Positions 7,730-18,246 of a DNA stretch of 64,000 nt are shown one piece after another. Source of the DNA: Rhizobium leguminosarum bv. trifolii WSM1325 (lineage in GTDB: Bacteria > Pseudomonadota > Alphaproteobacteria > Rhizobiales > Rhizobiaceae); contig CP001623.1 of NCBI GenBank assembly GCA_000023185.1, positions 496,001 through 560,000 of the forward strand, given 5' to 3'. How positions within the stretch are numbered: the stretch's first letter is position 1; each line of letters opens with the position of its first letter. Under the pieces are notes generated by a model. The model did not search any database. It worked only from the letters and a program-made list of their open reading frames with translations, and was not told where the DNA came from. A program made the position numbers and the translations under genes.

Positions 7730-10700
7730 GTGAGCAACCAAACTAGCGAATTCGCGCGCGACAGCGTTGCGGTAGATAGCCTCAATGGGCATGACCACAA
7801 AACGATGGCGTTCGACGACGCCAGCGCGCTTCTGGAGGTCCTTGTCGCGGTTAGGCGCGGCGACTTTTCCGTAAGGATGCGGTCCGACCTCACAGGTCTC
7901 ACCGGCAAAGTCGCCGATGCCCTCAACGACATCATTGCCGCCAATCAGCGCATGGCCCAGCAGCTCGAGCATGTCGGGCAGGTGGTCGGTCGGGACGGGC
8001 GAACGAGCACGCGCGTACGCTTCGGCCTGTCGGACGGCTCCTGGTCTGAAATGGAGGGATCGATCAATGGTCTGATCGACGATCTCCTGTGGCCGACGAC
8101 AGCTGTTACGCGCACGATTACGGCTGTCGTCAAGGGAGATCTCTTGCGGACCGTGCCGCTCGACGTCGACGGGCGGCCGCTCAAAGGTGAATTCCTGCGC
8201 TCGGCCGATATCGTCAATACGATGATCAAGCAGTTGAGCGTCTTCACCTCGGAAGTAACGCGCGTCGCGCGCGAGGTCGGCACGGACGGAAAACTCGGCG
8301 GCCAGGCGCAGGTGCCGGAGGTGACCGGCGTCTGGAAGGACCTCACCGAAAGCGTGAACTCGATGGCGTCGAACCTGACGGCGCAGGTGCGCAACATCGC
8401 GGAAGTGACGATCGCCGTTGCGAATGGCGATCTTTCCAAGAAGATTACCGTCGACGTGCGCGGCGAGATCCTGCAGCTGAAGGAGGCGATCAACACCATG
8501 GTCGACCAGCTCAGATCCTTCGCCTCGGAAGTGACGCGCGTCGCCCGCGAGGTCGGCACCGAAGGCAAGCTCGGCGGACAGGCGCTGGTGCCGGGTGTCG
8601 CCGGAACCTGGAAGGACCTGACCGACAGCGTCAATGCCATGTGCGGCAACCTGACGGCGCAGGTGCGCAACATTGCCCAGGTGACCACGGCCGTGGCGCG
8701 CGGCGACCTGTCGCGCAAGATCACCGTCGACGTCTCGGGCGAAATCCTGGAGCTGAAGGAAACCATCAACACGATGGTCGATCAGCTCAACGGCTTTGCC
8801 GGCGAGGTGACGCGTGTGGCGCGTGAAGTCGGCACAGAGGGCCGCCTCGGCGGTCAGGCGCAGGTGCCAGGCGTCGCCGGCACCTGGAAGGACTTGACCG
8901 ATAACGTCAATTCCATGGCCTCGAACCTCACCGCGCAGGTGCGCAACATCGCCGAGGTCTCGACTGCGATCGCCAACGGCGACCTCTCGAAGAAGATCAC
9001 CGTTACGGTGTCTGGGGAAATCCTCGAGCTGAAGGAAACGATCAACACGATGGTCGATCAGCTGAACGCCTTTGCGTCGGAAGTGACCCGCGTGGCCCGC
9101 GAAGTCGGCACCGAAGGCCGGCTCGGCGGCCAGGCCAATGTGCGCGGCGTCGCCGGCACCTGGAAGGATCTAACCGAGAACGTCAACTCGATGGGCGGCA
9201 ACCTGACGGCGCAGGTGCGCAATATCGCGGAAGTCTCGACCGCCATCGCCAATGGCGACCTGTCGAAGAAGATCACCGTCGACGTGAAGGGGGAGATCCT
9301 CGAATTGAAGGAGACCATCAATACGATGGTCGATCAGCTGAATGCCTTCGCCTCGGAAGTGACCCGCGTGGCGCGCGAAGTCGGAACGGAGGGACGGCTC
9401 GGCGGTCAGGCGAATGTGCGCGGCGTTGCCGGCACCTGGAAGGACCTGACAGACAGCGTCAATTCCATGGCTTCCAACTTGACCGGGCAGGTGCGCAACA
9501 TCGCCGAAGTCGCGACCGCCGTCGCCCAGGGAGACCTGTCCAAGAAGATCACCGTGACGGTGTCGGGCGAAATCCTCGAACTGAAAGAGACCATCAACAC
9601 GATGGTCGATCAGCTCAACGGCTTTGCCGGCGAGGTGACGCGTGTGGCGCGCGAGGTCGGCACGGAAGGGCGGCTGGGCGGCCAGGCGAACGTGCTCGGC
9701 GTCGCCGGCACCTGGAAAGACCTGACCGACAGCGTCAACTCAATGGCAGGCAATCTGACGGCGCAGGTGCGCAACATCGCCGAAGTCTCGACTGCGATTG
9801 CCAATGGCGACCTGTCGAAGAAGATCACGGTGTCGGTCTCGGGTGAAATCCTCGAGCTCAAGGAAACGCTGAACACCATGGTCGATCAGCTGAACCGCTT
9901 TGCTTCCGAAGTCACCCGCGTTGCCCGCGAGGTCGGCACCGAGGGCAAGCTCGGCGGCCAGGCGCAGGTGCCAGGTGTCGCCGGCACCTGGAAGGATCTC
10001 ACCGAAAACGTCAATTCCATGGCCTCCAACCTGACCGGCCAGGTGCGAAACATCGCCGAAGTGACGACGGCCGTGGCGCGCGGCGACCTGTCGCGCAAGA
10101 TCACCGTCGACGTGAAGGGGGAAATCCTCGAACTGAAGAACACCATCAACACGATGGTGGACCAGCTCAACGCCTTTGCCGGCGAAGTGACGCGCGTCGC
10201 CCGCGAAGTCGGCACCGAAGGCAAGCTCGGCGGCCAGGCGCAGGTCTCCGGTGTTGCCGGCACCTGGAAGGACCTGACCGACAGCGTCAACTCCATGGCC
10301 GGCAACCTGACGGCGCAGGTGCGCAACATCGCCGAGGTGGCTACCGCTATCGCCAACGGCGACCTGTCGCGCAAGATCACGGTCGACGTGCGCGGCGAAA
10401 TCCTGCTCTTGAAGGATACGCTGAATACCATGGTCGATCAGCTTCGCTCCTTTGCCGGCGAAGTGACGCGTGTTGCCCGCGAAGTCGGCACCGATGGCAG
10501 GCTGGGCGGCCAGGCCGTCGTTCCCGGCGTCGCCGGCACCTGGAAGGACCTGACCGATAACGTCAACCTGCTCGCTGCCAATCTGACGACCCAGGTTCGA
10601 AACATCGCCGAAGTGACGACAGCCGTGGCGCGCGGCGACCTGTCGCGCAAGATCACCGTCGACGTGAAGGGGGAAATCCTCGAACTGAAGAACACCATCA

Positions 10701-13700
10701 ATACGATGGTGGACCAGCTCAACGCCTTCGCCGGCGAAGTGACGCGTGTCGCCCGTGAAGTCGGCACCGAAGGCAAGCTCGGCGGCCAGGCACAGGTGCC
10801 GGGCGTTGCCGGAACCTGGAAGGACTTGACCGACACCGTCAACGTCATGGCCGCCAACCTGACCGAGCAGGTCCGCGGCATCGTCAAGGTGGTGACGGCG
10901 GTGGCGAACGGCGACCTCAAGCAAAATCTCACCGTCGCATCGAAGGGCGAGGTGGCCGCCCTTGCCGAGACCATCAACAACATGACCAACACGCTCGCGA
11001 CCTTTGCCGATCAGGTGACCACGGTTGCGCGTGAGGTGGGCGTGGAAGGCCGCCTCGGCGGGCAGGCGAATGTTCCGGGTACTGCGGGAACCTGGAAGGA
11101 CTTGACCGGCAACGTCAACCTGCTTGCCGCCAACCTGACGACGCAGGTGCGCGCCATTGCCGAGGTGGCGACCGCCGTCACCAAGGGTGACCTGACGCGC
11201 TCGATCAAGGTCGACGCGCGCGGCGAAGTGGCCGAGCTCAAGGACAACATCAATACGATGATCGACAACCTCAGGCTGACCACCGAGCGCAACACCGAGC
11301 AGGACTGGCTGAAGACCAACCTGGCGCGCTTCACCAATATGCTGCAGGGGCAGCGCGACCTGACGCTGGTCGGCAAGATGCTGCTGTCGGAGCTGGCGCC
11401 TCTGGTCGGCGCCCATCAGGGGGTCATCTACCAGGTGGATGCCGACGAGCGGCAGCCGATCTTGTCGCTGCTTTCCGTCTACGCGAAAGGGGGCGAGGCG
11501 GCGCACCCGGCGCGGCTCGAATTCGGCCAGGGACTTGTCGGCCAGTGCGCCAGCGACGCCCGCCGCATCCTGGTCACCGACCTTCCCGACAACGTCGTTC
11601 CGATAAGCTCCGGCGTGTTCACGACCCTGCCGAGGAGCGCCATCGTGCTGCCGGTGCACTTCGAAGGTCAGGTGAAGGCGGTGATCGAGCTGGCCTCCGT
11701 CGGCGAATTCACCGAGTTGCAGCTGTCCTTCCTCGATCAGCTGACGACATCGATCGGCATCGTCCTCAACTCGATCGAAGCGACGATGCAGACCGAAGGC
11801 CTGCTCAAGCAGTCCCAGCAGCTTGCCGCCGAGCTTCAGACGCAGCAGCGCGAGCTGCAGCAGACCAACGAGCAGCTCGGGCAGAAGGCGCAGCAACTGG
11901 AGGAGCGCAACGTCGAAGTCGAGGCGAAGAACCAGGAAATCGAGCAGGCCAGGCGCGCGCTCGAGGAAAAGGCAACGGAGCTGGCGCTGACATCGAAGTA
12001 CAAATCCGAATTCCTCGCCAACATGTCGCATGAGCTGCGCACGCCTTTGAATTCGATCCTCATCCTCGGCCAGCAACTGGGAGAAAATCCGGATGGCAAC
12101 CTCTCGGGCAAACAGGTCGAGTTCGCAAAGACGATCCACGGCGCGGGAACCGATTTGTTGAACCTGATCAGCGACATCCTCGACCTGTCGAAGATCGAGT
12201 CCGGAACAGTCTCGGTCGATGCCGAAGAGATTTTTGTCAGCAACCTGCTCGAGATGATGGCGCGGCCATTCCGGCACGAGGCCGAAAACCGGGACCTGTC
12301 GTTCTCGGTCGATGTCGGCGCCGATGTTGCAAAGAGCCTCATCACGGATTCGAAGCGACTGCAGCAGATCCTCAAAAACCTGCTGTCGAATGCCTTCAAG
12401 TTCACCGCGCAGGGCGGCGTGACACTTCGCGTCGCGTCGGCAACGAGCGGCTGGTCGTCCGATCATCCCTCCCTCAAGCACGCGCCTTCGGTCATTGCCT
12501 TCGAAGTCGTCGATACCGGCATCGGCATACCGCCCGAAAAACAGCGCATCATTTTCGAGGCGTTCCAGCAGGCGGACGCTTCGACGAGCCGCAAATACGG
12601 CGGCACCGGCCTCGGCTTGGCGATCAGTCGCGAACTGGCGAACCTGCTCGGCGGCGAAATCCAGCTGCGCAGCACCCCCGGTATCGGCAGCACCTTCGTC
12701 CTCTATCTGCCGCTCACCTATGTCGGCGCCGGCGCGGCTGCCCCCAAGACCGTTCCGTCGGCAAATGTCGTAGAATTCGCCGAGGCGGCAGCAAACCGCC
12801 GCGCCGAAAAGCCGATCGAACATGTTGAAGACGATCGCCATCAGATAGAGGCCGGCGACTCCGTGCTGCTCGTCGTCGAGGACGATGCGCATTACGCCCG
12901 CGTGCTGGTGGATCTCGCCCGCGACAATGGATTCAAGGTTCTGGTGGCGATGCGTGGCAGCGATGCGCTCGCACTCGCGCAGGACTACAGGCCGGCGGCG
13001 ATCTCGCTCGACATCTTTCTGCCCGATATGCTCGGCTGGACGGTGCTGAGCCAGCTCAAGCAGAATCCGCAGACGCGGCATATTCCGGTCCAGATCATCA
13101 GCCTCGACGAGGATCGCCAACATGGGCTGACCCGCGGCGCCTTCGCCTTCATGAGCAAGCCGACGACACCAGAAGGCCTTGGCAAGGCACTGTCGCGATT
13201 GAAGGCCTATGCACAACCGCGCCGCAAGCATCTGCTGCTGGTGGAAGACAACGAGGCCGAGCGTCTGAGCGTCACCGCCCTTCTCGGACATGACGACATC
13301 GATATCACCAGCGTCGGCTCCGGATCGGAGGCTCTCGACGCCCTTCGGCAGAATGCCGCCGACTGCGTGGTGCTCGACCTTTCCCTTCCCGACATGTCCG
13401 GCTTCGACGTGCTGGAGCAGATACGCGACGACGCCGAGATCCGCGAGGTGCCGGTGGTCGTCTTCACCGGCCGGGAGCTTTCCGCCGAGGAAGACGCGGC
13501 ACTGCACAGCATGGCCCGCAGCGTCGTGGTCAAGGGGGTCGAGTCGCCCGAACGTCTCCTGGATGAGACGGCCTTGTTCCTGCACCGGGTGGTCGCCGAC
13601 CTGCCGGCCGCAAAACAGGCGACGCTGCAGGAACTGCACAGCTCGGATGAGGATCTTGTCGGCGAGACCGTGCTGCTCGTCGACGACGATGCCCGCAACA

Positions 13701-14029
13701 TCTTCGCGCTGAGCAGCGTCCTCGAACGCCGGGGAATGAAGGTCCTGACCGCGACGACCGGCAGCGAAGCCATCGATGTCATCAACAACGAACCCTCTGT
13801 CGCGATCGTGCTGATGGACATCATGATGCCTGGAATGGACGGCTACGAGACGATGCAGGTCATCCGTTCGGAGCCCCGGTTCCGGCGGCTGCCGATCGTG
13901 GCGCTGACGGCCAAGGCGATGAAGGGCGACCGCGAGAAATGCCTGGAAGCGGGCGCATCCGACTATCTGGCGAAGCCGGTCAATACCGAACAGCTTCTGT
14001 CGGCTCTTCGCATGTGGCTGCATCGCTGA
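7730..14029 (+). CDS. Giant HAMP-array hybrid histidine kinase with GAF and three receiver domains
   Basis: A 2099-residue soluble-looking kinase. It starts at GTG 7730 behind an AGGGGG ribosome-binding site and has no membrane segment. Order: an N-terminal degenerate HAMP-like unit; eleven HAMP repeats of 92 residues (about 174-1185), each with [18 protein letters not shown] and [11 protein letters not shown]; a GAF domain (about 1208-1353); a long coiled coil; HisKA with His1434 in [12 protein letters not shown]; HATPase ([27 protein letters not shown]); then three receiver domains with phospho-accepting Asp1761, Asp1883 and Asp2030. The layout resembles group III (Nik1/Os-1-type) osmosensing kinases of fungi and their bacterial relatives. 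The signal is unknown. A REC-kinase-REC gene follows after 10 bp. Confidence 0.95.
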   Translation: MSNQTSEFARDSVAVDSLNGHDHKTMAFDDASALLEVLVAVRRGDFSVRMRSDLTGLTGKVADALNDIIAANQRMAQQLEHVGQVVGRDGRTSTRVRFGLSDGSWSEMEGSINGLIDDLLWPTTAVTRTITAVVKGDLLRTVPLDVDGRPLKGEFLRSADIVNTMIKQLSVFTSEVTRVAREVGTDGKLGGQAQVPEVTGVWKDLTESVNSMASNLTAQVRNIAEVTIAVANGDLSKKITVDVRGEILQLKEAINTMVDQLRSFASEVTRVAREVGTEGKLGGQALVPGVAGTWKDLTDSVNAMCGNLTAQVRNIAQVTTAVARGDLSRKITVDVSGEILELKETINTMVDQLNGFAGEVTRVAREVGTEGRLGGQAQVPGVAGTWKDLTDNVNSMASNLTAQVRNIAEVSTAIANGDLSKKITVTVSGEILELKETINTMVDQLNAFASEVTRVAREVGTEGRLGGQANVRGVAGTWKDLTENVNSMGGNLTAQVRNIAEVSTAIANGDLSKKITVDVKGEILELKETINTMVDQLNAFASEVTRVAREVGTEGRLGGQANVRGVAGTWKDLTDSVNSMASNLTGQVRNIAEVATAVAQGDLSKKITVTVSGEILELKETINTMVDQLNGFAGEVTRVAREVGTEGRLGGQANVLGVAGTWKDLTDSVNSMAGNLTAQVRNIAEVSTAIANGDLSKKITVSVSGEILELKETLNTMVDQLNRFASEVTRVAREVGTEGKLGGQAQVPGVAGTWKDLTENVNSMASNLTGQVRNIAEVTTAVARGDLSRKITVDVKGEILELKNTINTMVDQLNAFAGEVTRVAREVGTEGKLGGQAQVSGVAGTWKDLTDSVNSMAGNLTAQVRNIAEVATAIANGDLSRKITVDVRGEILLLKDTLNTMVDQLRSFAGEVTRVAREVGTDGRLGGQAVVPGVAGTWKDLTDNVNLLAANLTTQVRNIAEVTTAVARGDLSRKITVDVKGEILELKNTINTMVDQLNAFAGEVTRVAREVGTEGKLGGQAQVPGVAGTWKDLTDTVNVMAANLTEQVRGIVKVVTAVANGDLKQNLTVASKGEVAALAETINNMTNTLATFADQVTTVAREVGVEGRLGGQANVPGTAGTWKDLTGNVNLLAANLTTQVRAIAEVATAVTKGDLTRSIKVDARGEVAELKDNINTMIDNLRLTTERNTEQDWLKTNLARFTNMLQGQRDLTLVGKMLLSELAPLVGAHQGVIYQVDADERQPILSLLSVYAKGGEAAHPARLEFGQGLVGQCASDARRILVTDLPDNVVPISSGVFTTLPRSAIVLPVHFEGQVKAVIELASVGEFTELQLSFLDQLTTSIGIVLNSIEATMQTEGLLKQSQQLAAELQTQQRELQQTNEQLGQKAQQLEERNVEVEAKNQEIEQARRALEEKATELALTSKYKSEFLANMSHELRTPLNSILILGQQLGENPDGNLSGKQVEFAKTIHGAGTDLLNLISDILDLSKIESGTVSVDAEEIFVSNLLEMMARPFRHEAENRDLSFSVDVGADVAKSLITDSKRLQQILKNLLSNAFKFTAQGGVTLRVASATSGWSSDHPSLKHAPSVIAFEVVDTGIGIPPEKQRIIFEAFQQADASTSRKYGGTGLGLAISRELANLLGGEIQLRSTPGIGSTFVLYLPLTYVGAGAAAPKTVPSANVVEFAEAAANRRAEKPIEHVEDDRHQIEAGDSVLLVVEDDAHYARVLVDLARDNGFKVLVAMRGSDALALAQDYRPAAISLDIFLPDMLGWTVLSQLKQNPQTRHIPVQIISLDEDRQHGLTRGAFAFMSKPTTPEGLGKALSRLKAYAQPRRKHLLLVEDNEAERLSVTALLGHDDIDITSVGSGSEALDALRQNAADCVVLDLSLPDMSGFDVLEQIRDDAEIREVPVVVFTGRELSAEEDAALHSMARSVVVKGVESPERLLDETALFLHRVVADLPAAKQATLQELHSSDEDLVGETVLLVDDDARNIFALSSVLERRGMKVLTATTGSEAIDVINNEPSVAIVLMDIMMPGMDGYETMQVIRSEPRFRRLPIVALTAKAMKGDREKCLEAGASDYLAKPVNTEQLLSALRMWLHR
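8251..11286 (+). repeat. Eleven tandem 276-bp repeats encoding HAMP units
   Basis: Eleven direct repeats with a strict 276-bp period start at 8251, 8527, 8803, 9079, 9355, 9631, 9907, 10183, 10459, 10735 and 11011. They are in frame inside the large kinase gene, and each encodes one 92-residue HAMP unit. Several units are nearly identical at DNA level, whereas the last one (from 11011) and the final coiled segment are more diverged. No length variation or frame break is present. Confidence 0.95.
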
Positions 14030-14039
14030 GGACCTCGCC

Positions 14040-15716
14040 ATGAACCCCGTCAACATCCTCCTCGTCGACGACCAACCGGCAAAGCTCCTGAGTTACGAGG
14101 TCATTCTCGAAGAGCTCGAGGAAAACCTCATCAAGGCGCAATCCGCTCGCGAAGCCTTCGAGCACCTGTTGCGCACTGAAATCGCGGTGATCCTCGTCGA
14201 TGTCTGCATGCCCGAACAGGATGGGTTCGAGCTCGTCAGCATGATCCGGCAGCATCCGCGCTATCAGAACACGCCGATCATCTTTGTTTCCGCCGTGATG
14301 CTGGCGGAACCCGACCGGCTGCGCGGCTATGCTGTGGGCGCGGTCGACTACGTCTCTGTTCCGATCGTCCCCGAGGTGCTGAGAGCCAAGGTGCGGGTCT
14401 TTGCCGAGCTCTACAGGAAGACGAGGGAACTCGAACGCCTGAACGTCGAGCTGGAGGCCCGCGTTCAGCAGCGCACCGCCGAGCTCGAGGCTTCTGCAGC
14501 GCAGTTGCGTGAGCTCAACGAGGAACTCGAGCACCGGATCGATCAACGGACGCGGGAGCGCGAAGAGGCGCTCGCACAGCTGTTCGAGGCGCAGAAGCTC
14601 GACACGATTGGCCACCTGACGGGTGGCGTGGCCCACGACTTCAATAACCTCCTGATGGCAGTTCTCGGCAGCCTGAATCTTCTCAAGAAGCGGCTTCCGG
14701 CCGATGAACGCAGTGAACGCCTGGTGACGAACGCGATCCAGGCGGCCGAACGCGGCACGGCGCTCACCCAGCGCCTGCTTGCTTTCGCACGCCGCCAGGA
14801 GCTTAAGCCGCAGGCGGTCGACTTCTTCAGGCTGTTCGAAAACATCGAGGATCTTCTCGCCAAGGCGGTGGGGCCGCGCATCGAAATCCGCAAAAGCATC
14901 CCGGCGGATCTGGCACCCCTCCTGGTCGACAGCAACCAGTTGGAACTGGCGTTGCTCAACCTGTTCGTCAATGCGCGGGATGCGCTCGAAAGCGGCGGAG
15001 CCGTGACGGTTGCCGCGGCGGCAGCCGAAGAAGCCCGGCCGGCCAGCCTTGCAGGCGGAAATTACATCAGGATATCGGTGTCGGACGATGGCGAGGGGAT
15101 GGACGAGGCAACGGTCTCGCGTGCCGCCGAACCGTTTTTCACCACCAAGGGGGTCGGCAAGGGCACCGGTCTCGGCCTGTCGATGGTGCATGGCCTGGCG
15201 GCGCAATCCGGTGGCTCGATCCAGATATCAAGCGTTAGGGGCAAAGGCACGACGGTTTCGCTTTGGCTGCCCGTTGCCGAGGCATTCGTCAAGGTGCAGC
15301 CTCCCGTCGAGCTGCCGGCGACGGAGCCTTTGAAGCCGGCGTCGCGGCCGCTTGCCATTCTCGTAGTTGATGACGATGCCCTTGTCAGGACCGGGACCGT
15401 GGCGATGCTGGAGGATCTCGGGCACCTGCCGCAGGAAGCGTCTTCCGCTTCCCAGGCCTTGGAATTCTTTGCCCACGGGCAGGATTGCGATCTCGTCATC
15501 ACCGATCATGCCATGCCGGGCATGACGGGCGCCGAGCTTGCGCGTCACCTTCGCTCCTCCTTTCCAGGCCTGCCCATCATCCTTGCCTCAGGCTATGCCG
15601 AGTTTTCCGAGGACCATGGCCTCGGCCGGATGCTGCGGATGAAGAAGCCATTCACACAGGAACAGCTTCAGGCGGCGATGGATCAGGCGCTCTCGGGCAA
15701 AGTCGCGGCGGCCTGA
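14040..15716 (+). CDS. REC-histidine kinase-REC hybrid two-component protein
   Basis: A 558-residue cytoplasmic protein. An N-terminal receiver domain (Asp54 in ILVDVCMPEQDG) is followed by a long coiled coil (about 123-185), a HisKA segment with His199 in GGVAHDFNNLL, and an ATPase domain (NLFVNARDAL, DDGEGM, GTGLGLSMVHG). A C-terminal receiver has Asp489 (LVITDHAMPGM). The HDFNN-type kinase differs from the H-box of the upstream giant kinase. The gene starts 10 bp after that kinase, so the pair is almost certainly one operon. Its first receiver is a plausible phosphotransfer partner, although no HPt domain is visible nearby. Confidence 0.93.
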   Translation: MNPVNILLVDDQPAKLLSYEVILEELEENLIKAQSAREAFEHLLRTEIAVILVDVCMPEQDGFELVSMIRQHPRYQNTPIIFVSAVMLAEPDRLRGYAVGAVDYVSVPIVPEVLRAKVRVFAELYRKTRELERLNVELEARVQQRTAELEASAAQLRELNEELEHRIDQRTREREEALAQLFEAQKLDTIGHLTGGVAHDFNNLLMAVLGSLNLLKKRLPADERSERLVTNAIQAAERGTALTQRLLAFARRQELKPQAVDFFRLFENIEDLLAKAVGPRIEIRKSIPADLAPLLVDSNQLELALLNLFVNARDALESGGAVTVAAAAAEEARPASLAGGNYIRISVSDDGEGMDEATVSRAAEPFFTTKGVGKGTGLGLSMVHGLAAQSGGSIQISSVRGKGTTVSLWLPVAEAFVKVQPPVELPATEPLKPASRPLAILVVDDDALVRTGTVAMLEDLGHLPQEASSASQALEFFAHGQDCDLVITDHAMPGMTGAELARHLRSSFPGLPIILASGYAEFSEDHGLGRMLRMKKPFTQEQLQAAMDQALSGKVAAA

Positions 15717-15763
15717 GGGTCGAAGTGGGGATGTGCTGGGGTGTATTGCGTTCTGGGTCGGCT

Positions 15764-15994
15764 TTAACTCGCGTCGCTTTCAAACCGCTGCCCGGCATAG
15801 AGGATGCGGAGGATAACAATTCGGTGGGCTCAACTCGAACGCCACGCTTACCCGGCGCTCGAAACCACAATGCGTAACCCGGGTCGGACATGATCGCGGA
15901 TGCTGCGGCGTTCGTGGTACGTTTCGAACCCACTTACGAAGGTCTTGATGCGGGCCACATAATCGCGGGCGACGGCAGAAGATGCGGATGTCTT
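15764..15994 (-). pseudogene. ParE/RelE-type toxin remnant, N-terminally deleted and frameshifted
   Basis: The C-terminal two thirds of a ParE-like toxin can be pieced together on the minus strand from three frames: ARDYVARIKTFVSGFETYHE through DHVRPGLRIV, then GFERRVSVAFELSP, then IVILRILYAGQRFES before a TAA at 15764. The usual N-terminal part is missing, and the upstream antitoxin reading frame runs directly into the relic. Two single-base shifts and a deletion make a working toxin unlikely. Confidence 0.75.
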
Positions 15995-16247
15995 GCGGAC
16001 TATAGATACCCGCCCAATCCAATTCCGCCTCATCGGGAAGGCGGATATCGGCCTTGTAGGCATCATAGATGGCCGTAACTTCTGTTCGCAGCCAATTCTC
16101 GACGGCATTCTCGCGTTCCTGCAAAGCCCGCAGTCCCTCGCGTGTGACTTCGCTCTCCGAGGCGTAATAACCGTTGGACACCCGCTGTTTAACGCGCTTC
16201 GCCATTTCCAGGGGCAACGTGATGCTCATTTGTTGCGTCGAACGCAT
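15780..16247 (-). CDS. ParD-type antitoxin, fused at its 3' end to out-of-frame toxin relic
   Basis: The first 80 or so residues are a ribbon-helix-helix ParD antitoxin (CC2985-type): QQMSITLPLEMAKRVKQRVS forms the DNA-binding strand and first helix, followed by YYASESEVTREGLRALQER. The frame then continues through the broken toxin gene to 15780 and gives an artificial 75-residue tail, so the present protein would be 155 residues instead of 80-95. The start ATG 16247 has AGGAG eight bases upstream. DNA binding could survive. The antitoxin partner is not functional (see the ParE relic). Confidence 0.7.
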   Translation of the reverse strand: MRSTQQMSITLPLEMAKRVKQRVSNGYYASESEVTREGLRALQERENAVENWLRTEVTAIYDAYKADIRLPDEAELDWAGIYSPQDIRIFCRRPRLCGPHQDLRKWVRNVPRTPQHPRSCPTRVTHCGFERRVSVAFELSPPNCYPPHPLCRAAV

Positions 16248-16282
16248 CGAATAAACTCCTGCTGTTGCAGGTTTATAGCACG

Positions 16283-16313
16283 CGATAGGATAAAATCCTT
16301 CTCCCGATAGGAT
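16283..16313 (-). promoter_or_regulatory. Paired 9-bp direct repeats upstream of parD
   Basis: The sequence CGATAGGAT occurs at 16283-16291 and again at 16305-16313, exactly 22 bp apart (two helical turns). It lies 36-66 bases upstream of the antitoxin start. This is the spacing expected for cooperative binding by a ribbon-helix-helix antitoxin at its own promoter. Function is inferred. Confidence 0.45.
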
Positions 16314-16447
16314 GGAATCATACTCTTTGGGTCTCTGCCGGAGGGCACCTCGCGACGATGGCCGCTCTGCGCTCTTCGTGCGTGCGAAACTTTTTGCCCT
16401 GACAAAAGTTACCCAGATCCCATCCCAATTTCATCGAAGGCTTTCCT

Positions 16448-18217
16448 TTGACCCAAATGACGTTCGGACCGGCATCCACTGAAGAGGGTTTTCTATTCCG
16501 CCTCTGGGCTCCCTTGCATGAAAGCGTGTTGTTGAAGATTGAAGGCGATGATCCGCGGCCGATGCAGGCGGTCGGGGACGGCTGGCACCACTCTACAGTC
16601 GCGGATGCCAATGTCAGTACGCGCTACTGCTTCGTCCTGCCGGACGGTCTCGAAATACCCGATCCCGCCTCGCGGTTTCAGCCGCAGGATGTGCACGGAC
16701 CGAGCGAAGTGGTCGACCTTTCCTTCTATCGCTGGAAGACGAGCGACTGGACGGGACGGCCCTGGGAAGAGATGGTGATCTATGAGATGCATATCGGCTG
16801 CTTCACGCCGGAGGGTACTTTCAAGGCCGCGATCGAGCGGCTCGACCATCTGCAGGCGCTGGGCGTTACGGCGCTGCAGATCATGCCGCTGAGTGAATTT
16901 CCCGGCCGTTACAGCTGGGGTTATGACGGCGTGCTTCCCTATGCTCCGGACAGCAGCTACGGCCGGCCGGAAGATTTCATGGCGTTGGTGGACGCAGCGC
17001 ACCAGCACGGCATCTCGGTTTTCCTGGACGTGGTCTACAATCACTTCGGGCCGGACGGCAATTACATCCCGGCCTATGCACCGCTCTTTACCGATCATCA
17101 CAAGACACCCTGGGGCAACGGTATCAATTACGACGGCGACGGGTCGGAGATGATCCGCGAATTCATCATCGAGAACGCCATCTATTGGATCACCGAGTTC
17201 AGGCTCGACGGTTTCCGCTTCGATGCCGTGCATGCCATCAAGGACGATAGCTCCGAGCATCTGCTTCACGCGCTTGCCCGCCGCGTCAGGGCCGCGGCCG
17301 GCGACCGGCATGTTCATCTGATCGTCGAAAACGAGGAGAACGACAGCGACCTGTTGCAGCGTGACGAAAACGGGGAAGTGAAGCTGTTCACCGCCCAGTG
17401 GAACGACGACGTGCACCATGTGCTGCATATCACCGCCACCGGCGAAACCTTCGGCTATTATGCCGATTACGCTGGTGACGCCGGCAAGCTCGGCCGGGCG
17501 CTGGCGGAAGGTTTCGTGTTTCAGGGGGAACACATGCCCTATCGCGGCGGAAGCCGCGGCAAGCCGAGCGGCCATCTGCCGCCCACCGCTTTTATCTCCT
17601 TCATCCAGAACCATGACCAGATCGGCAACAGGGCGCTGGGGGATAGGGTTCTGGCTTCGAGCCCGGCTGATGTCGTCAAGGCAGTCGCCGCCATCTACCT
17701 GCTGGCGCCTGAGATCCCGATGCTGTTCATGGGGGAGGAATGGGGCGCCAGAGAACCTTTCCCCTTCTTCTGCGATTTCGACGAGGATCTGAACGAGAAG
17801 GTCAGGAAAGGCCGTCGCGAGGAGCTTTCCCGTCTCCCGGGCTTCGACGCCGACGACCTTCTCGACCCGACGGCGCCATCGACCTTTGCCGCCGCCAAGC
17901 TGGACTGGTCGAGACTCGCCTCTTCCGAGTTACTCGGTTTTTACAGGATGCTTCTCGACCTCCGGCACCGCAGGATCGTGCCTTTGCTGAAAGGCGCTGG
18001 CGCCGGAACCGCGGTCTATCGCTCGGCGGGAAGCGCGCTCGCGGTGGATTGGACCCTGGCGCAGAACCGGCGTCTTCATCTGCAGGCCAACCTCGGCGCC
18101 GAGGCGGTGCCGCTCGTCTCGCCGCAGGACGACGGCGAGACGATCTTCGGTCTCGGCGGAAGCGACGGCGGCGATCTCGCACCCTGGACGGTGATTTGGA
18201 ATATCAGCGAGGCGTAA
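16448..18217 (+). CDS. treZ: Malto-oligosyltrehalose trehalohydrolase
   Basis: A 589-residue GH13 enzyme that releases trehalose from maltooligosyl-trehalose, the second step of the TreY-TreZ route. Visible features are an N-terminal beta domain (FGPASTEEGFLFRLWAP), GH13 regions DVVYNHFGPDG, GFRFDAVHAI (nucleophile Asp), VENEEND (acid Glu) and QNHDQIGNR, and family-typical FMGEEWGA. I take TTG 16448 as the start since AAGG lies 7 bases upstream; ATG 16457 is an alternative that loses three residues. malQ follows 29 bp downstream on the same strand. No treY is present in the window. Confidence 0.93.
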   Translation: MTQMTFGPASTEEGFLFRLWAPLHESVLLKIEGDDPRPMQAVGDGWHHSTVADANVSTRYCFVLPDGLEIPDPASRFQPQDVHGPSEVVDLSFYRWKTSDWTGRPWEEMVIYEMHIGCFTPEGTFKAAIERLDHLQALGVTALQIMPLSEFPGRYSWGYDGVLPYAPDSSYGRPEDFMALVDAAHQHGISVFLDVVYNHFGPDGNYIPAYAPLFTDHHKTPWGNGINYDGDGSEMIREFIIENAIYWITEFRLDGFRFDAVHAIKDDSSEHLLHALARRVRAAAGDRHVHLIVENEENDSDLLQRDENGEVKLFTAQWNDDVHHVLHITATGETFGYYADYAGDAGKLGRALAEGFVFQGEHMPYRGGSRGKPSGHLPPTAFISFIQNHDQIGNRALGDRVLASSPADVVKAVAAIYLLAPEIPMLFMGEEWGAREPFPFFCDFDEDLNEKVRKGRREELSRLPGFDADDLLDPTAPSTFAAAKLDWSRLASSELLGFYRMLLDLRHRRIVPLLKGAGAGTAVYRSAGSALAVDWTLAQNRRLHLQANLGAEAVPLVSPQDDGETIFGLGGSDGGDLAPWTVIWNISEA

Positions 18218-18246
18218 CGGCGTGCTGACAGGAAGGCGATTAAACG

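Noticed and set aside
8251..11286. Regular repeats that could suggest a CRISPR array
   Set aside because: The period is 276 bp, all units are coding and in frame, and there are no short unique spacers.
9740..14056. A 1438-codon open frame antisense to the HAMP kinase gene
   Set aside because: It is a shadow of the repetitive, high-GC kinase gene, without a ribosome-binding site, and its composition follows the sense repeats.
16493..17614. Minus-strand open frame opposite treZ
   Set aside because: Shadow of a clear GH13 gene.
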